Below are positions 27,743 through 36,409 of a DNA stretch of 64,000 nt, in pieces (position 1 is the stretch's first letter; every line of letters begins with the position of its first letter). The stretch lies in assembly GCF_000252125.1 (NCBI RefSeq), contig NZ_AHKF01000022.1, forward strand, positions 62,001 through 126,000, given 5' to 3'. The notes beneath the pieces are model-generated. The model did not search any database. It saw only the letters and a list, made by a program, of their open reading frames with translations, and was not told where the DNA came from. This DNA is from Flavobacterium frigoris PS1. GTDB lineage: Bacteria; Bacteroidota; Bacteroidia; Flavobacteriales; Flavobacteriaceae. Made by a program: the position numbers and the translations under genes.

Positions 27743-29110
27743 ATGGCAAGTACTACAACTATAAATCCGGCAACGGGAGAAAAAATAGCAGAATACAATC
27801 GTCTTTCGGTAAATGAAGTAAAAGATAAAATTGCTCAATCAAGAAAGGCGTACGAAAGCTGGAAACAAAAGGCGTACGAGGAACGAGCTCAACTGATGCA
27901 CAAATTAGCGGATGTTCTAGATGAGAATAAGGAAGAATACGCGCAGCTAGCGACTAGAGAAATGGGGAAAACTATCGGTCAATCCCGTAAAGAAATTGAA
28001 AAATGTGCATTGGTATGTCGGTACTATGCAGATAATTCCAAAGGTTTATTGGCAGACAAAATCGTAAAAACGGAGGCTACAAAAAGTTATGTCACTTTTC
28101 AGCCCATCGGTGTAGTTTTAGCCGTTATGCCTTGGAATTTTCCGTTCTATCAGGCAATTCGGTTTGCCGCTCCAGCTCTGATGGTAGGAAATACAGGCGT
28201 TTTAAAACATGCTTCTAACGTGCAAGGTTGTGCCTTTGCTCTAGAAGAAGCTTTTACTAAAGCCGGATTTCCAGAAGGAGCTTTTACCAACTTGAATATT
28301 GACTCCAAACTGGTAAAAGATGTTATTGAAGACAAGAATATAGTTGCGGTAACCTTAACAGGAAGCGATCCTGCAGGTCGTTCTGTGGCTTCGATAGCAG
28401 GACAGAATCTTAAGAAAACCGTAATGGAACTAGGAGGGAGCGATGCCTATATTATTCTGGATGATGTAGATATGGAAGAAGCCACTGATTTGGCAACATT
28501 TGGAAGATTGCAAAACAATGGACAAACCTGTATCGCAGCAAAACGATTTGTGGTACTTGATGCTATTTATGCTGAATTTTTAGCCTTATTTACCAAGAAA
28601 ATGAAAGCCGCAAAAATGGGCGAACCTACTGCTGAAGATTCCTATTACGGACCAATGGCAAGAAAAGATTTGCGTGATGAACTGCATGAGCAAGTTCTAA
28701 AAACGATTGCGCAAGGAGGAAGATTAGTTTTAGGAGGGGAAATTCCCGATACTAATGGGGCATACTATCCAGCTACTATTCTTGCTGATTTAGAACCAGG
28801 AATGGAAGGTTTTGACAATGAGTTATTCGGTCCTGTGGCCTCTGTAATTCGGGCTAAGGATGATGCGCACGCTATTGAATTAGCTAATAATTCTCAATTT
28901 GGTTTGGGTTCTGGTGTATTTACAGGAAACAATGAAAGAGGGGAAAGGCTGGCACGACAATTAGAAGCGGGTAGTAGTTTTGTAAATAAATTAGTGGTTT
29001 CTGATCCAAGATTGCCTTTTGGCGGTGTGAAAAATAGTGGATACGGAAGAGAATTAGCGGTTTATGGAATCCGCGAATTTGTGAATACTAAAACAATATG
29101 GATTAAGTAA
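27743..29110 (+). CDS. NAD(P)-dependent aldehyde dehydrogenase (succinate-semialdehyde dehydrogenase-like)
   Basis: A 455-residue aldehyde dehydrogenase. The catalytic base is E229 (VMELGGSD) and the nucleophile is C263 (NNGQTCIAAKRF); the cofactor region has VMPWNFPFYQ and the Rossmann-site TLTGSDPAG. The short length and N-terminal STTTINPATGEKI fit the Sad/YneI type of succinate-semialdehyde dehydrogenase, which oxidises succinate semialdehyde to succinate. No GABA transaminase is in view, so the substrate is not certain. The frame opens at 27674, but only the ATG at 27743 gives the family N-terminus. Followed by a repeat of family B. Confidence 0.9.
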   Translation: MASTTTINPATGEKIAEYNRLSVNEVKDKIAQSRKAYESWKQKAYEERAQLMHKLADVLDENKEEYAQLATREMGKTIGQSRKEIEKCALVCRYYADNSKGLLADKIVKTEATKSYVTFQPIGVVLAVMPWNFPFYQAIRFAAPALMVGNTGVLKHASNVQGCAFALEEAFTKAGFPEGAFTNLNIDSKLVKDVIEDKNIVAVTLTGSDPAGRSVASIAGQNLKKTVMELGGSDAYIILDDVDMEEATDLATFGRLQNNGQTCIAAKRFVVLDAIYAEFLALFTKKMKAAKMGEPTAEDSYYGPMARKDLRDELHEQVLKTIAQGGRLVLGGEIPDTNGAYYPATILADLEPGMEGFDNELFGPVASVIRAKDDAHAIELANNSQFGLGSGVFTGNNERGERLARQLEAGSSFVNKLVVSDPRLPFGGVKNSGYGRELAVYGIREFVNTKTIWIK

Positions 29111-29153
29111 ACAGGGATTTTTATAATGCCCATAATTTAAAAGATTTTTTTTT

Positions 29154-29215
29154 CCACATAGAGACATAGTTGTGATTAACCAAGAATTGGTCTTTTTTTC
29201 TATGATTCTATGTGG
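29154..29215. repeat. Inverted-end repeat B, copy 1 (62 bp)
   Basis: Left end CCACATAGAGACATAG (29154-29169) and right end CTATGATTCTATGTGG (29200-29215) are inverted copies with 14 of 16 matches. The interior contains CCAAGAATTGGTC (29180-29192). The second copy at 60192-60313 has nearly the same ends and carries this 13-base word in reverse complement. Looks like a small non-autonomous mobile element or a large hairpin. Confidence 0.75.
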
Positions 29216-29383
29216 TTAAATTTCCCCGTGGTTCTCTCTGTTTTATCAACATACATGGTGTAACTTACAAAAAACATATATTATTTACTCTTCTATAATC
29301 CCTTGTAAAAATCGGTGAAAACCTATTTTGGGATTATTTTAAACCGACAAGTTTTAAAGGCTTTAAAATAAAATTAATGGTGT

Positions 29384-29391
29384 TATCTTTG
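29384..29391 (+). promoter_or_regulatory. -7 promoter box TATCTTTG for the FAD oxidoreductase
   Basis: Exact TAnnTTTG match 22 bases before the ATG at 29414. Confidence 0.6.
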
Positions 29392-29413
29392 CTTTAGACT
29401 GAAGACAAAAAAC

Positions 29414-30646
29414 ATGGATATAAATACGAAAATCACAATAGTTGGAGCAGGAATTAGTGGATTAATAACTGCTATAGAACTAGAAAAATTAGGCTTTCAT
29501 CCCACAGTTGTTGAGGCTAGTGATCGTGTTGGTGGTCGTGTTAAAACAGATATTGTTGACGGATTTCAGTTAGATCATGGATTTCAGGTACTACTAGAAG
29601 CTTATCCAAAAGCGAAGAAATATCTAAATTATAAAACGTTAGAACTCCAAAAATTAATGCCAGGAGCCGTAATTTATAAAAACGGAAAAACAACATTAAT
29701 TGGTGATCCGCTCCGAGATTTTTCACTTTTGGTGCCAACAATTTTGGCTAATGTTGGTTCAATAAAGGACAAACTAGCTATTTTTAAGCTGAATTTAGAG
29801 CTTAAAAACAAATCTACAGAAGCTATTTTTTCTGCTGAACAATTGACCACACTACAATACTTAAAAAACAAAGGTTTTTCAGATCGTATTATTGAAAACT
29901 TTTTCAAACCTTTCTTTACCGGTATCTTTTTAGAAACTAAATTATGTACCTCAAGCGCTATGTTTGAGTTTACATACAAAATGTTTGGTGAAGGTTTAGC
30001 AGTTATTCCAAAAGATGGTATTCAGGCCATTCCTAATCAGTTAAAAGCGCGACTAACTAAAACTATATTTAAATTTAATACTAAAGTAAAAATAGTAGAA
30101 GATAAGCGTATCGTTTTAGAAGATGATTCCGTTATTACATCTGATATTATTATAATTGCCACTGATTCTTCTAAATTAGTAGATTTAAAAAAGCCTATTA
30201 TTTGGAAATCCTGTGATAATCTTTATTTCGAAGTAGAGCAGAATACCTTAAAAAAACCAATTATAGGTTTGCTAGCAGACCCTGATGCGTTAAGCAATAA
30301 TATTTTTTACACAACAAGTATTGCGAATAGCAACACATCCAAAGCAGAAGTACTTTCGGTAACAATCGTTAAGAATCATAATTTAGATGAAGTGGACTTA
30401 ATAAATAAAGTTAGAACCGAGTTGGAAAACAATTGCGGTATTGTTGCGAAGCGTTTTATAAAGCGTTACATTATAAAAAAAGCTTTACCAGATTTAGAAC
30501 ATGTTGATTACAATGGTAGTTTAGATAAATTTAAATTTTCGGATAATATTTATCTAGCCGGAGATACACAGCTAAATGGATCTTTAAATGCAGCTATGAC
30601 AAGCGGCGAAACTGTAGCTAAATTAATTGCTGAGCGTTTTAAATAG
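29414..30646 (+). CDS. FAD-dependent amine oxidase/phytoene-dehydrogenase-like oxidoreductase
   Basis: A 410-residue flavoprotein with an N-terminal dinucleotide motif ITIVGAGISGLITAIELEKLG (residues 8-28), followed by the VVEASDRVGGRVKT signature of the amine-oxidase/protoporphyrinogen-oxidase/phytoene-desaturase superfamily. The C-terminal FAD-binding motif is IYLAGDTQLNGSLNAAMTSG. The substrate cannot be predicted. It stands alone behind its own promoter box and its 3' end overlaps the convergent DUF2237 gene by 8 bases. Confidence 0.85.
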   Translation: MDINTKITIVGAGISGLITAIELEKLGFHPTVVEASDRVGGRVKTDIVDGFQLDHGFQVLLEAYPKAKKYLNYKTLELQKLMPGAVIYKNGKTTLIGDPLRDFSLLVPTILANVGSIKDKLAIFKLNLELKNKSTEAIFSAEQLTTLQYLKNKGFSDRIIENFFKPFFTGIFLETKLCTSSAMFEFTYKMFGEGLAVIPKDGIQAIPNQLKARLTKTIFKFNTKVKIVEDKRIVLEDDSVITSDIIIIATDSSKLVDLKKPIIWKSCDNLYFEVEQNTLKKPIIGLLADPDALSNNIFYTTSIANSNTSKAEVLSVTIVKNHNLDEVDLINKVRTELENNCGIVAKRFIKRYIIKKALPDLEHVDYNGSLDKFKFSDNIYLAGDTQLNGSLNAAMTSGETVAKLIAERFK

Positions 30647-31001
30647 AATACTGTTGTAACAATTCTAATGATACATATTCCAGTGCTAATTGATGAGTTG
30701 CATTCAAATCTATTTTTGGAGCAACAGTAGCTTTTTCAGCTTCTTTCCAGCGAGAAATACATAAACACCATTTATCGCCAGCTTTTAATCCAGGGAAATC
30801 CCATTGTGGTTTTGGAGTGATTAGATCATTTCCTTTTTTTAAGGAATACTCTAGAAACTCATTTGTCACAATAGCACAAACAACATGAGTTCCAGAATCT
30901 GCTGAAATGGTATTGCAAAATCCATCACGTAAATATCCAGTCATTGGATCGCAGGAGCAGTTTTCTAGGGGATTTCCGTAAACATCTAATGAAGCATTCA
31001 T
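30639..31001 (-). CDS. DUF2237 family protein
   Basis: A 120-residue small soluble protein of the DUF2237 family. Conserved features are NVYG-like opening (DVYGNPLENC), CSCDPMTGYLRDGFC, HVVCAIVTNEFL, and the C-terminal PGLKAGDKWCLCISRWKEA followed by APKIDLNATH. The many Cys and Trp residues suggest a ligand- or metal-binding pocket, but function is unknown. The frame extends nine codons upstream to 31028; the ATG at 31001 gives the usual family start. Its stop overlaps the convergent FAD gene. Confidence 0.87.
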   Translation of the reverse strand: MNASLDVYGNPLENCSCDPMTGYLRDGFCNTISADSGTHVVCAIVTNEFLEYSLKKGNDLITPKPQWDFPGLKAGDKWCLCISRWKEAEKATVAPKIDLNATHQLALEYVSLELLQQYSI

Positions 31002-31215
31002 AACTTTATGAATTTTAGTTTTTAGCAAAGATAGCTTGATTATTGGAATATTGCGATAAAATGGCTACTCAGCTCTAAAATGTAATACATCGTATTTTGC
31101 ACTATAATTTATATTATGTAAAATAGAATTTATCATAAATCCCTTATTATACTTAAAATACAAAATATACCATTGTTGATTTGTCGTCGAATAACGATTG
31201 CTACCAACCCATAAT

Positions 31216-31223
31216 TACTTTTG
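31216..31223 (+). promoter_or_regulatory. -7 promoter box TACTTTTG for the CBS/DUF294 gene
   Basis: Exact TAnnTTTG match. The first possible start codon (31221) overlaps the box, so translation should begin at the ATG at 31341, leaving a leader of roughly 110 bases. Confidence 0.5.
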
Positions 31224-31340
31224 TGCTTATCAAATACTTCCAAAACTACATTTTTCACAAATCTGAAATTTTACAACAAATATGATTCTGTTATAAATGT
31301 TTATTTTATTATTTTTACTGAAAATATTATCAAAGAAAAC

Positions 31341-33257
31341 ATGAATTCAATTGCAGAGCATATTGCGGATTTTTTAAAAGAATACTCACCATTTGATCAT
31401 TTGACGATTCAAGAGTTATCCGAAATTGCTGTGAATATTCGTGTAGTAAATTTGCAAAAGCACAAAGCTTTATTTCAAATAAATGATCTAGTGCATGATA
31501 GCTTTTACGTTGTGGCTTCAGGAGTTATCGATTTATCCATCATTGCTGATGCCGAAGAAACTATTTTAAACAAATGTCACGTAGGTGCTCTTTTTGGTTT
31601 ACGCCCTTTTTTCGCAAAAAATAATTACAGAATGACAGCGAAAGCTCGGGAAGAAAGCATTGTTTATGCTATTCCCATAGCAGTTTTCAGACCCTTTTTG
31701 GCTAATAATGCGGAGGTTTTAAACTTCTTGCTGGAGAATTTTGCAAACAATACACCTAATTCTAAAGACAGTGAAAATTTACGAGGAAATATAATTTCTG
31801 ATTCGGTATTCTATACTGATCAACAATCTGAAATGCAATTTTTCCAATCGCTATCATATAATACCAATCCGTTGATAACTAATGCAGGCAGCATTGTAAA
31901 AGATGTGGCGCAATTGATGGCTGAAACTCGATTTAACAGCACTATAGTATGTGAGAATAATATTCCGCTGGGAATTGTCACTGATACTGATATGTCATCT
32001 AAAATTGCTACAGGGAGATTTCCTGTTACAGTTTCTGTCGATAAAATCATGTCCAAGCCTGTAATAACGGTTTTGGAAAATGTTTCCTTAGCAGAAGCCC
32101 AACTTTTGATGTTGAAAAATAATGTGACCCATTTATGTGTCACAATTGACGGTACAGATACAACTGAGGTAAAAGGGGTAATTTCTGAACATGACTTGAT
32201 CATTGCGCAAGCTAGTAATCCAGGCGTTTTGATCAAGGAAATAAAGCGTTCCCAAAGTGCAAGTGAATTGAAACAGATCCGAGTACGTTTAACAAATCTT
32301 GTTCAAACGTCTATTCAAAAAAATATTCCTCTTACCCATATCAGTAATATAACAAGTGAAATCAATTTTGCCATTTTAAAACGTGCAATTGAATTATCAA
32401 TTTTAGATTTGGGCTCACCTCCTGCTCGATTTGCTTGGCTAAGTATTGGAAGTCAAGGAAGAAAAGAGCAGTTATTACTAACAGATCAAGATAGTATTTT
32501 AGTATTTGAGGATGTAGCAGATGAGAAATATAGGGATGTTAAAGACTATTTCCTTACTTTAGGAAAAAGGACGACTTTGACTCTTGAAAAAGTAGGTTAT
32601 GAATTATGTCCAAATGGTCATATGGCAAGCAATATGATTTGGTGTAAATCATTGACTGATTGGATTAAACAATATGACAGTTGGATGAAAGCTCCAGGTG
32701 AAAAGAATAATAATGTAAGTAGTATTTTCTTTGACTATGAACTTATTTTTGGGGACCAAAAACTCGAAGACGCGATTAGTACCGTAGTTTTTAAAAATGT
32801 AAAAAATAACACTTTATTCTTTGACTATTTAGGGAACGATGCTTTAAGAAAACATTCGCCTTTGACTTTTTTCAAAAATTTCAATGTAGAGGAAGAAGGG
32901 CTTTATAAAAATATGTTTGATATTAAGACCCGTGCTATAATGCCACTTGTTGATGGTGCTCGATTATTTACTTTGTATTTTGATCTAAAAGGTATTAACA
33001 ATACCTATGTTCGATTCAAACAATTAACTATTTCTGATCCTAAACACTCTGAAATATACCTGAACTGTGCAGAGGCCTTTTTGACATTGTCAAAATTTAG
33101 AACCTTAGAGGGGCTCAAAAATGAGAACTCAGGACAGTACATAAATTTGGAAGAATTATCAAAAATCGATAAAGAAAAGCTAAAAAATGCGCTGTTACCA
33201 ATGAAAGAATTGGAGGAATTAATAAAAAGCAAATTTCAACTGACTCAATTTTCATAG
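31341..33257 (+). CDS. cNMP-binding / CBS-pair / DUF294 nucleotidyltransferase-like protein
   Basis: A 638-residue multidomain signalling protein. Residues about 10-130 resemble a cyclic-nucleotide-binding beta-roll, about 165-290 form two CBS motifs (adenine-nucleotide sensors), and about 310-470 form a DUF294 nucleotidyltransferase-like domain with the motif GSQGRKEQLLLTDQDSILVF. A helical DUF294 C-terminal domain completes it. Relatives are thought to modify a partner by nucleotide transfer in response to energy state, possibly linked to acetate metabolism; that is inference. The start follows from the promoter box and from loss of homology before MNSIAEHI. The exonuclease-like gene begins 2 bases after its stop. 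Confidence 0.88.
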   Translation: MNSIAEHIADFLKEYSPFDHLTIQELSEIAVNIRVVNLQKHKALFQINDLVHDSFYVVASGVIDLSIIADAEETILNKCHVGALFGLRPFFAKNNYRMTAKAREESIVYAIPIAVFRPFLANNAEVLNFLLENFANNTPNSKDSENLRGNIISDSVFYTDQQSEMQFFQSLSYNTNPLITNAGSIVKDVAQLMAETRFNSTIVCENNIPLGIVTDTDMSSKIATGRFPVTVSVDKIMSKPVITVLENVSLAEAQLLMLKNNVTHLCVTIDGTDTTEVKGVISEHDLIIAQASNPGVLIKEIKRSQSASELKQIRVRLTNLVQTSIQKNIPLTHISNITSEINFAILKRAIELSILDLGSPPARFAWLSIGSQGRKEQLLLTDQDSILVFEDVADEKYRDVKDYFLTLGKRTTLTLEKVGYELCPNGHMASNMIWCKSLTDWIKQYDSWMKAPGEKNNNVSSIFFDYELIFGDQKLEDAISTVVFKNVKNNTLFFDYLGNDALRKHSPLTFFKNFNVEEEGLYKNMFDIKTRAIMPLVDGARLFTLYFDLKGINNTYVRFKQLTISDPKHSEIYLNCAEAFLTLSKFRTLEGLKNENSGQYINLEELSKIDKEKLKNALLPMKELEELIKSKFQLTQFS

Positions 33258-33259
33258 TT

Positions 33260-33856
33260 ATGCTAGACTGGTTAAAACACATCAATAAAGAGTTTCCTGA
33301 ATTCTGGAAAAACTATCTTTCTAAATTCGATAAAAAATCGAAGCGCTTTGTCATTTTATCTACTCAAAATTCTGGTTTAAACTTCTCTAAAGATGTTATT
33401 TACTCTATAGGAGCTTTTGCCATACTAGATGACAGCATACTTATTGGAGATAGTTTTGAGACCGTTTTATTGCAATATAAATTCCTCCATGACAACAAGC
33501 TTTCCAATACATTTATTATTGAGAGCAAAATGAAAAAATTAGGAGAACCTGATGCTATTGTTGAATTAGTTGAATTTATTGGGAATGCAATATTAGTAGG
33601 GCATCATATAGATGATCATGTTGAGATGATTAATGCCGCATTAGAAAGAATGAATTGTGGTCGACTTAAAAATGAGGCTTTGGATATTGATATCATGCAT
33701 AGAAAACTACATGATATTACTGATAAGAAATTTTCTTTAGATGAGCTATCTGAGATTTATAAAATTCCTAAAAGTGAAAGGATTTCCGCTTCAGAAGATG
33801 CTTACAAAGCTTCTTTGTTATTCTTGAAATTAAAGTCAAGATTGGGAATTAATTAA
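33260..33856 (+). CDS. DnaQ-like 3'-5' exonuclease fold with degraded active site
   Basis: A 198-residue protein that follows the CBS/DUF294 gene by 2 bases, the standard arrangement for DnaQ-like exonucleases paired with DUF294 proteins. The fold pattern is recognisable (FVILSTQNSGL, VGHHIDDHVEMINAAL, SEDAYKASLLFLKL), but the metal ligands are largely missing. The expected DxE reads S34-T-Q36, the expected F-D of motif II reads D119-H120, and the motif III His is not evident; only the Asp of SEDAY remains. It therefore may bind nucleic acid or its partner without cutting. The N-terminal 30 residues are a charged helical extension. Confidence 0.75.
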   Translation: MLDWLKHINKEFPEFWKNYLSKFDKKSKRFVILSTQNSGLNFSKDVIYSIGAFAILDDSILIGDSFETVLLQYKFLHDNKLSNTFIIESKMKKLGEPDAIVELVEFIGNAILVGHHIDDHVEMINAALERMNCGRLKNEALDIDIMHRKLHDITDKKFSLDELSEIYKIPKSERISASEDAYKASLLFLKLKSRLGIN

Positions 33857-33863
33857 ATATTCT

Positions 33864-34352
33864 TTAATCTATTATACTTACCCTAGAAATAAAACGCCCG
33901 TGATGACTTATGGAAACAGGCTTTGAAGCATTGTTGATGTCGTTTATATAGGGAATGCCGTTTTTTTTATGAATTTCCACCGTTGATTTAAGTTCTTTTA
34001 TTTCTTTAAGGTCAGATTTTTGGCTAACTGCAATTGTAGATATTTTTTCTTTTGTAATTTCTGTTTTAGTGTAATAAATATTCCCATTACAATGAACAGA
34101 ACCAGAATCCGCATTCTCATAATTACATTCTAATTGTATGGGTATATAGCCACGGATTCCTGTTTGTCTATTGTAGATTTTATAGGCAGCTTCCTTCCTA
34201 CTCCAGAGATTCCAGACCATTATTTCCGGATTTTCTGAATTCGAAATTAGCACTTGCTCTTTACTGGTGAAAATTTTCTCTAAAAAACCAGTTCGTTTCC
34301 AATTGCTTTCTTTCTTTGCTAAAGCCAAATCGACAATATCGTTTCCGATCAT
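33864..34352 (-). CDS. 4'-phosphopantetheinyl transferase (AcpS/Sfp superfamily)
   Basis: A 162-residue enzyme that moves the phosphopantetheine arm of CoA to a carrier-protein serine. The N-terminal IGNDIVDL carries the Mg-binding Asp and the helix WSRKEAAYK carries the conserved K-E-A. Length lies between AcpS (about 120) and Sfp (about 220). It overlaps the ACP gene by 4 bases, so it most likely activates that ACP. Last gene of the seven-gene type III PKS operon, ending 7 bases from the convergent exonuclease gene. Confidence 0.88.
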   Translation of the reverse strand: MIGNDIVDLALAKKESNWKRTGFLEKIFTSKEQVLISNSENPEIMVWNLWSRKEAAYKIYNRQTGIRGYIPIQLECNYENADSGSVHCNGNIYYTKTEITKEKISTIAVSQKSDLKEIKELKSTVEIHKKNGIPYINDINNASKPVSISHHGRFISRVSIID

Positions 34353-34603
34353 TTTTCAGAAAGTTTGGTTTCAATAATTTCTAATGTTGATTTTACATCA
34401 AGCATTTTTTCCATCGACTCATTATCGATATGAATTTTAAAAGCATCTTCTACATCTAAAATGATGTCTACTAAATTGGCTGAATTAATATTCAAATCAG
34501 CAATAAAGTCGGTGTCTGCCGTGAAATTGTCAAAGGCCAACTCATTGTTTGTGTAGGGCTTAATTATTTCTTTTAATTGCTCTAATGTCTCTTCTCTGTT
34601 CAT
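34349..34603 (-). CDS. Acyl carrier protein of the type III PKS operon
   Basis: An 84-residue acyl carrier protein. The phosphopantetheine serine is S41 in ADLNINSANLVDI, where general ACPs have DSL; the acidic helix 2 follows (DIILDVEDAF). The altered sequence around the serine suggests a specialised partner set rather than the housekeeping FAS carrier. Sits 20 bases after the ketoacyl synthase and overlaps the transferase gene. Confidence 0.9.
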   Translation of the reverse strand: MNREETLEQLKEIIKPYTNNELAFDNFTADTDFIADLNINSANLVDIILDVEDAFKIHIDNESMEKMLDVKSTLEIIETKLSEK

Positions 34604-34623
34604 TTTTTATTTTATTTTTTTAT

Positions 34624-35898
34624 TTAGGAGGTATATTTCTTTAAAATTACACAGCCATTGACGTCACCAAAACCAAAACTGGCTTTTGCGATAATATTCA
34701 ATTCTGTTTCAATTAATTTCTTCGGTATTTTTGAGGCATCAATTACACTGCTAATATCGGGATGCAAATCCTCACAATTTATATTAGGAAATACAAACCC
34801 TTGATGCAATTGTAGCACTGCAGCTACGGTTTCAATACTACCAGCAGCAGATAGGCAATGACCTACCATTGATTTTAATGAGTTTATATAGGGAAAATCA
34901 ATTCCTTTTCTACTCAAAGCTTCGCTCCAGTTCTGGATTTCTAAGCTGTCTTTTGATGTGGCAGTTAGATGCCCATTAATTGCATCAATAGCATTAGCTT
35001 CAATTCCAGCATTCTCTACTGCGCTTTTAATACATTTTTTAACGGCAGTTGGGTTTGGCGCAGTCATGGTTCCTAAACCACGTTGTCCACCCGAATTGAT
35101 GTTTCCTCCTAATACTTCCGCATAGATTCGAGCTCCACGAGCCAAAGCTGTTTCCAGATCTTCCAGTACCAAAGCCCCTGCTCCGCTTCCTGGAACAAAA
35201 CCAGAGGCACTAACACTCATTGGTCTTGAAGCTTGTTCCGGCGTATCATTGTGTTTAAAGGTGCACACTCGCATCGCATCAAATCCTCCCCATATATAAG
35301 GTCCACTATCGCTAGTGCTACCTGCTAACATCCGTTTGGCCTGCCCTGATTTTATGCGTTCGTATGACATTAGAATACTTTCGGCACCCGTTGTACAGGC
35401 AGAGGAATTGGTCGTAACTTGATTTCCCAAACCTAATTTTCCTCCTATATAAGCGCTTACTCCACTATTCATAGTTTGAGCTACGGCGGTACTTCCTAAT
35501 CTACGGGTTTGTAAATCGTCAATTTTATAGATGCTTTCGCGAAATTTATCAATTCCAGAAGTACCTGTTCCAAAAATGGTTCCACTGTCCCAATCTGGTT
35601 CATCAGTGATTCCTACAGATAAGCCTGCGTCTTTCCATGCGTCCATTCCTGCAACCACACCGTATAAAATCCCAGAGGAATTAAAATTGCGAAGTTCCAG
35701 CTCAGTAAAATATTTTAAAGAGTCTTCATTTGAAATTTCCGGTTTTCCTGAAATCTGACAGGAAAACTGTAATCTTTGCAATTCAGGATCTTTTTTGATT
35801 CCTGAAATTCCATTTCTTATGGCTATAGTAAACGCATCGAGTCCTACTCCATTTGGAGCGACAACGCCAAGTCCTGTGATTACCACTCTCCTATTCAT
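34624..35898 (-). CDS. Beta-ketoacyl-ACP synthase (FabF-like)
   Basis: A 424-residue thiolase-fold condensing enzyme. The active-site triad is C168 (NSSACTTGAES), H310 (INGHLTATSKD, in place of GTST) and H347 (MVGHCLSAAGS), as in FabF/KAS II. It would extend an acyl chain on the operon's ACP with malonyl-ACP. No reductase gene (FabG or FabI) is in the cluster, so reduction must come from the general FAS. It lies 54 bases after the dehydratase and 20 before the ACP. Confidence 0.92.
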   Translation of the reverse strand: MNRRVVITGLGVVAPNGVGLDAFTIAIRNGISGIKKDPELQRLQFSCQISGKPEISNEDSLKYFTELELRNFNSSGILYGVVAGMDAWKDAGLSVGITDEPDWDSGTIFGTGTSGIDKFRESIYKIDDLQTRRLGSTAVAQTMNSGVSAYIGGKLGLGNQVTTNSSACTTGAESILMSYERIKSGQAKRMLAGSTSDSGPYIWGGFDAMRVCTFKHNDTPEQASRPMSVSASGFVPGSGAGALVLEDLETALARGARIYAEVLGGNINSGGQRGLGTMTAPNPTAVKKCIKSAVENAGIEANAIDAINGHLTATSKDSLEIQNWSEALSRKGIDFPYINSLKSMVGHCLSAAGSIETVAAVLQLHQGFVFPNINCEDLHPDISSVIDASKIPKKLIETELNIIAKASFGFGDVNGCVILKKYTS

Positions 35899-35952
35899 TT
35901 TTTGTCTTTTTAAAGATTAAGAAACCTAAAAATTAGTTGTGACTACTTTTAT

Positions 35953-36384
35953 TTAATTAATCATCATCCCCGCAATTTCTCCCATACAAACAACATCATC
36001 TTTTTCATTGATCATCTTTACACTGCATTTTAACTTCCCAAATCGAAAGTATATTTTCTCTGAAACAACTGTAACTTTTTCATTTGGAAAAACAGCTTTA
36101 ATAAATTCAATAGACGTTGATGTTAAGGCAATTGAAGTGTTTTTGTTAAATGTATTGTCTAATAAATAAATCCCTAGGCATACTAAACCAATTTGGGCCA
36201 TAACTTCTGTCAAAATAACGCCAGGTGTCACAGGATGCTCTTTAAAATGTCCTGTATAAAAATCTAAATTTTCATTGAAAGTAAAACTGCCCTTCACGCC
36301 GTTTTCATTAATTTCGGTTAGTTCATCAACAAACAAAAATGGTTTGGAATATGGTAATTTTGATATGATTTCCTGATGTGTCAT
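35953..36384 (-). CDS. FabZ-like 3-hydroxyacyl-ACP dehydratase
   Basis: A 143-residue hotdog-fold dehydratase. The catalytic pair is H46 and E60 in TGHFKEHPVTPGVILTEVMA, the FabZ signature (GHFPxxPVxPGVLxxE). It would dehydrate 3-hydroxyacyl chains on the operon's ACP. The frame extends to 36453, overlapping the PKS gene; the ATG at 36384 leaves a normal 25-base gap and a family-type N-terminus, so it is preferred. Confidence 0.87.
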   Translation of the reverse strand: MTHQEIISKLPYSKPFLFVDELTEINENGVKGSFTFNENLDFYTGHFKEHPVTPGVILTEVMAQIGLVCLGIYLLDNTFNKNTSIALTSTSIEFIKAVFPNEKVTVVSEKIYFRFGKLKCSVKMINEKDDVVCMGEIAGMMIN

Positions 36385-36409
36385 CGTGTTGATAGTTGAA
36401 TTTTGGCTT

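Noticed and set aside
34624..35898. Considered a KAS III or chain-length factor for the ketoacyl synthase
   Set aside because: The active-site Cys and both His residues (C168, H310, H347) are present, which fits a FabF-type enzyme; a chain-length factor would lack the Cys.
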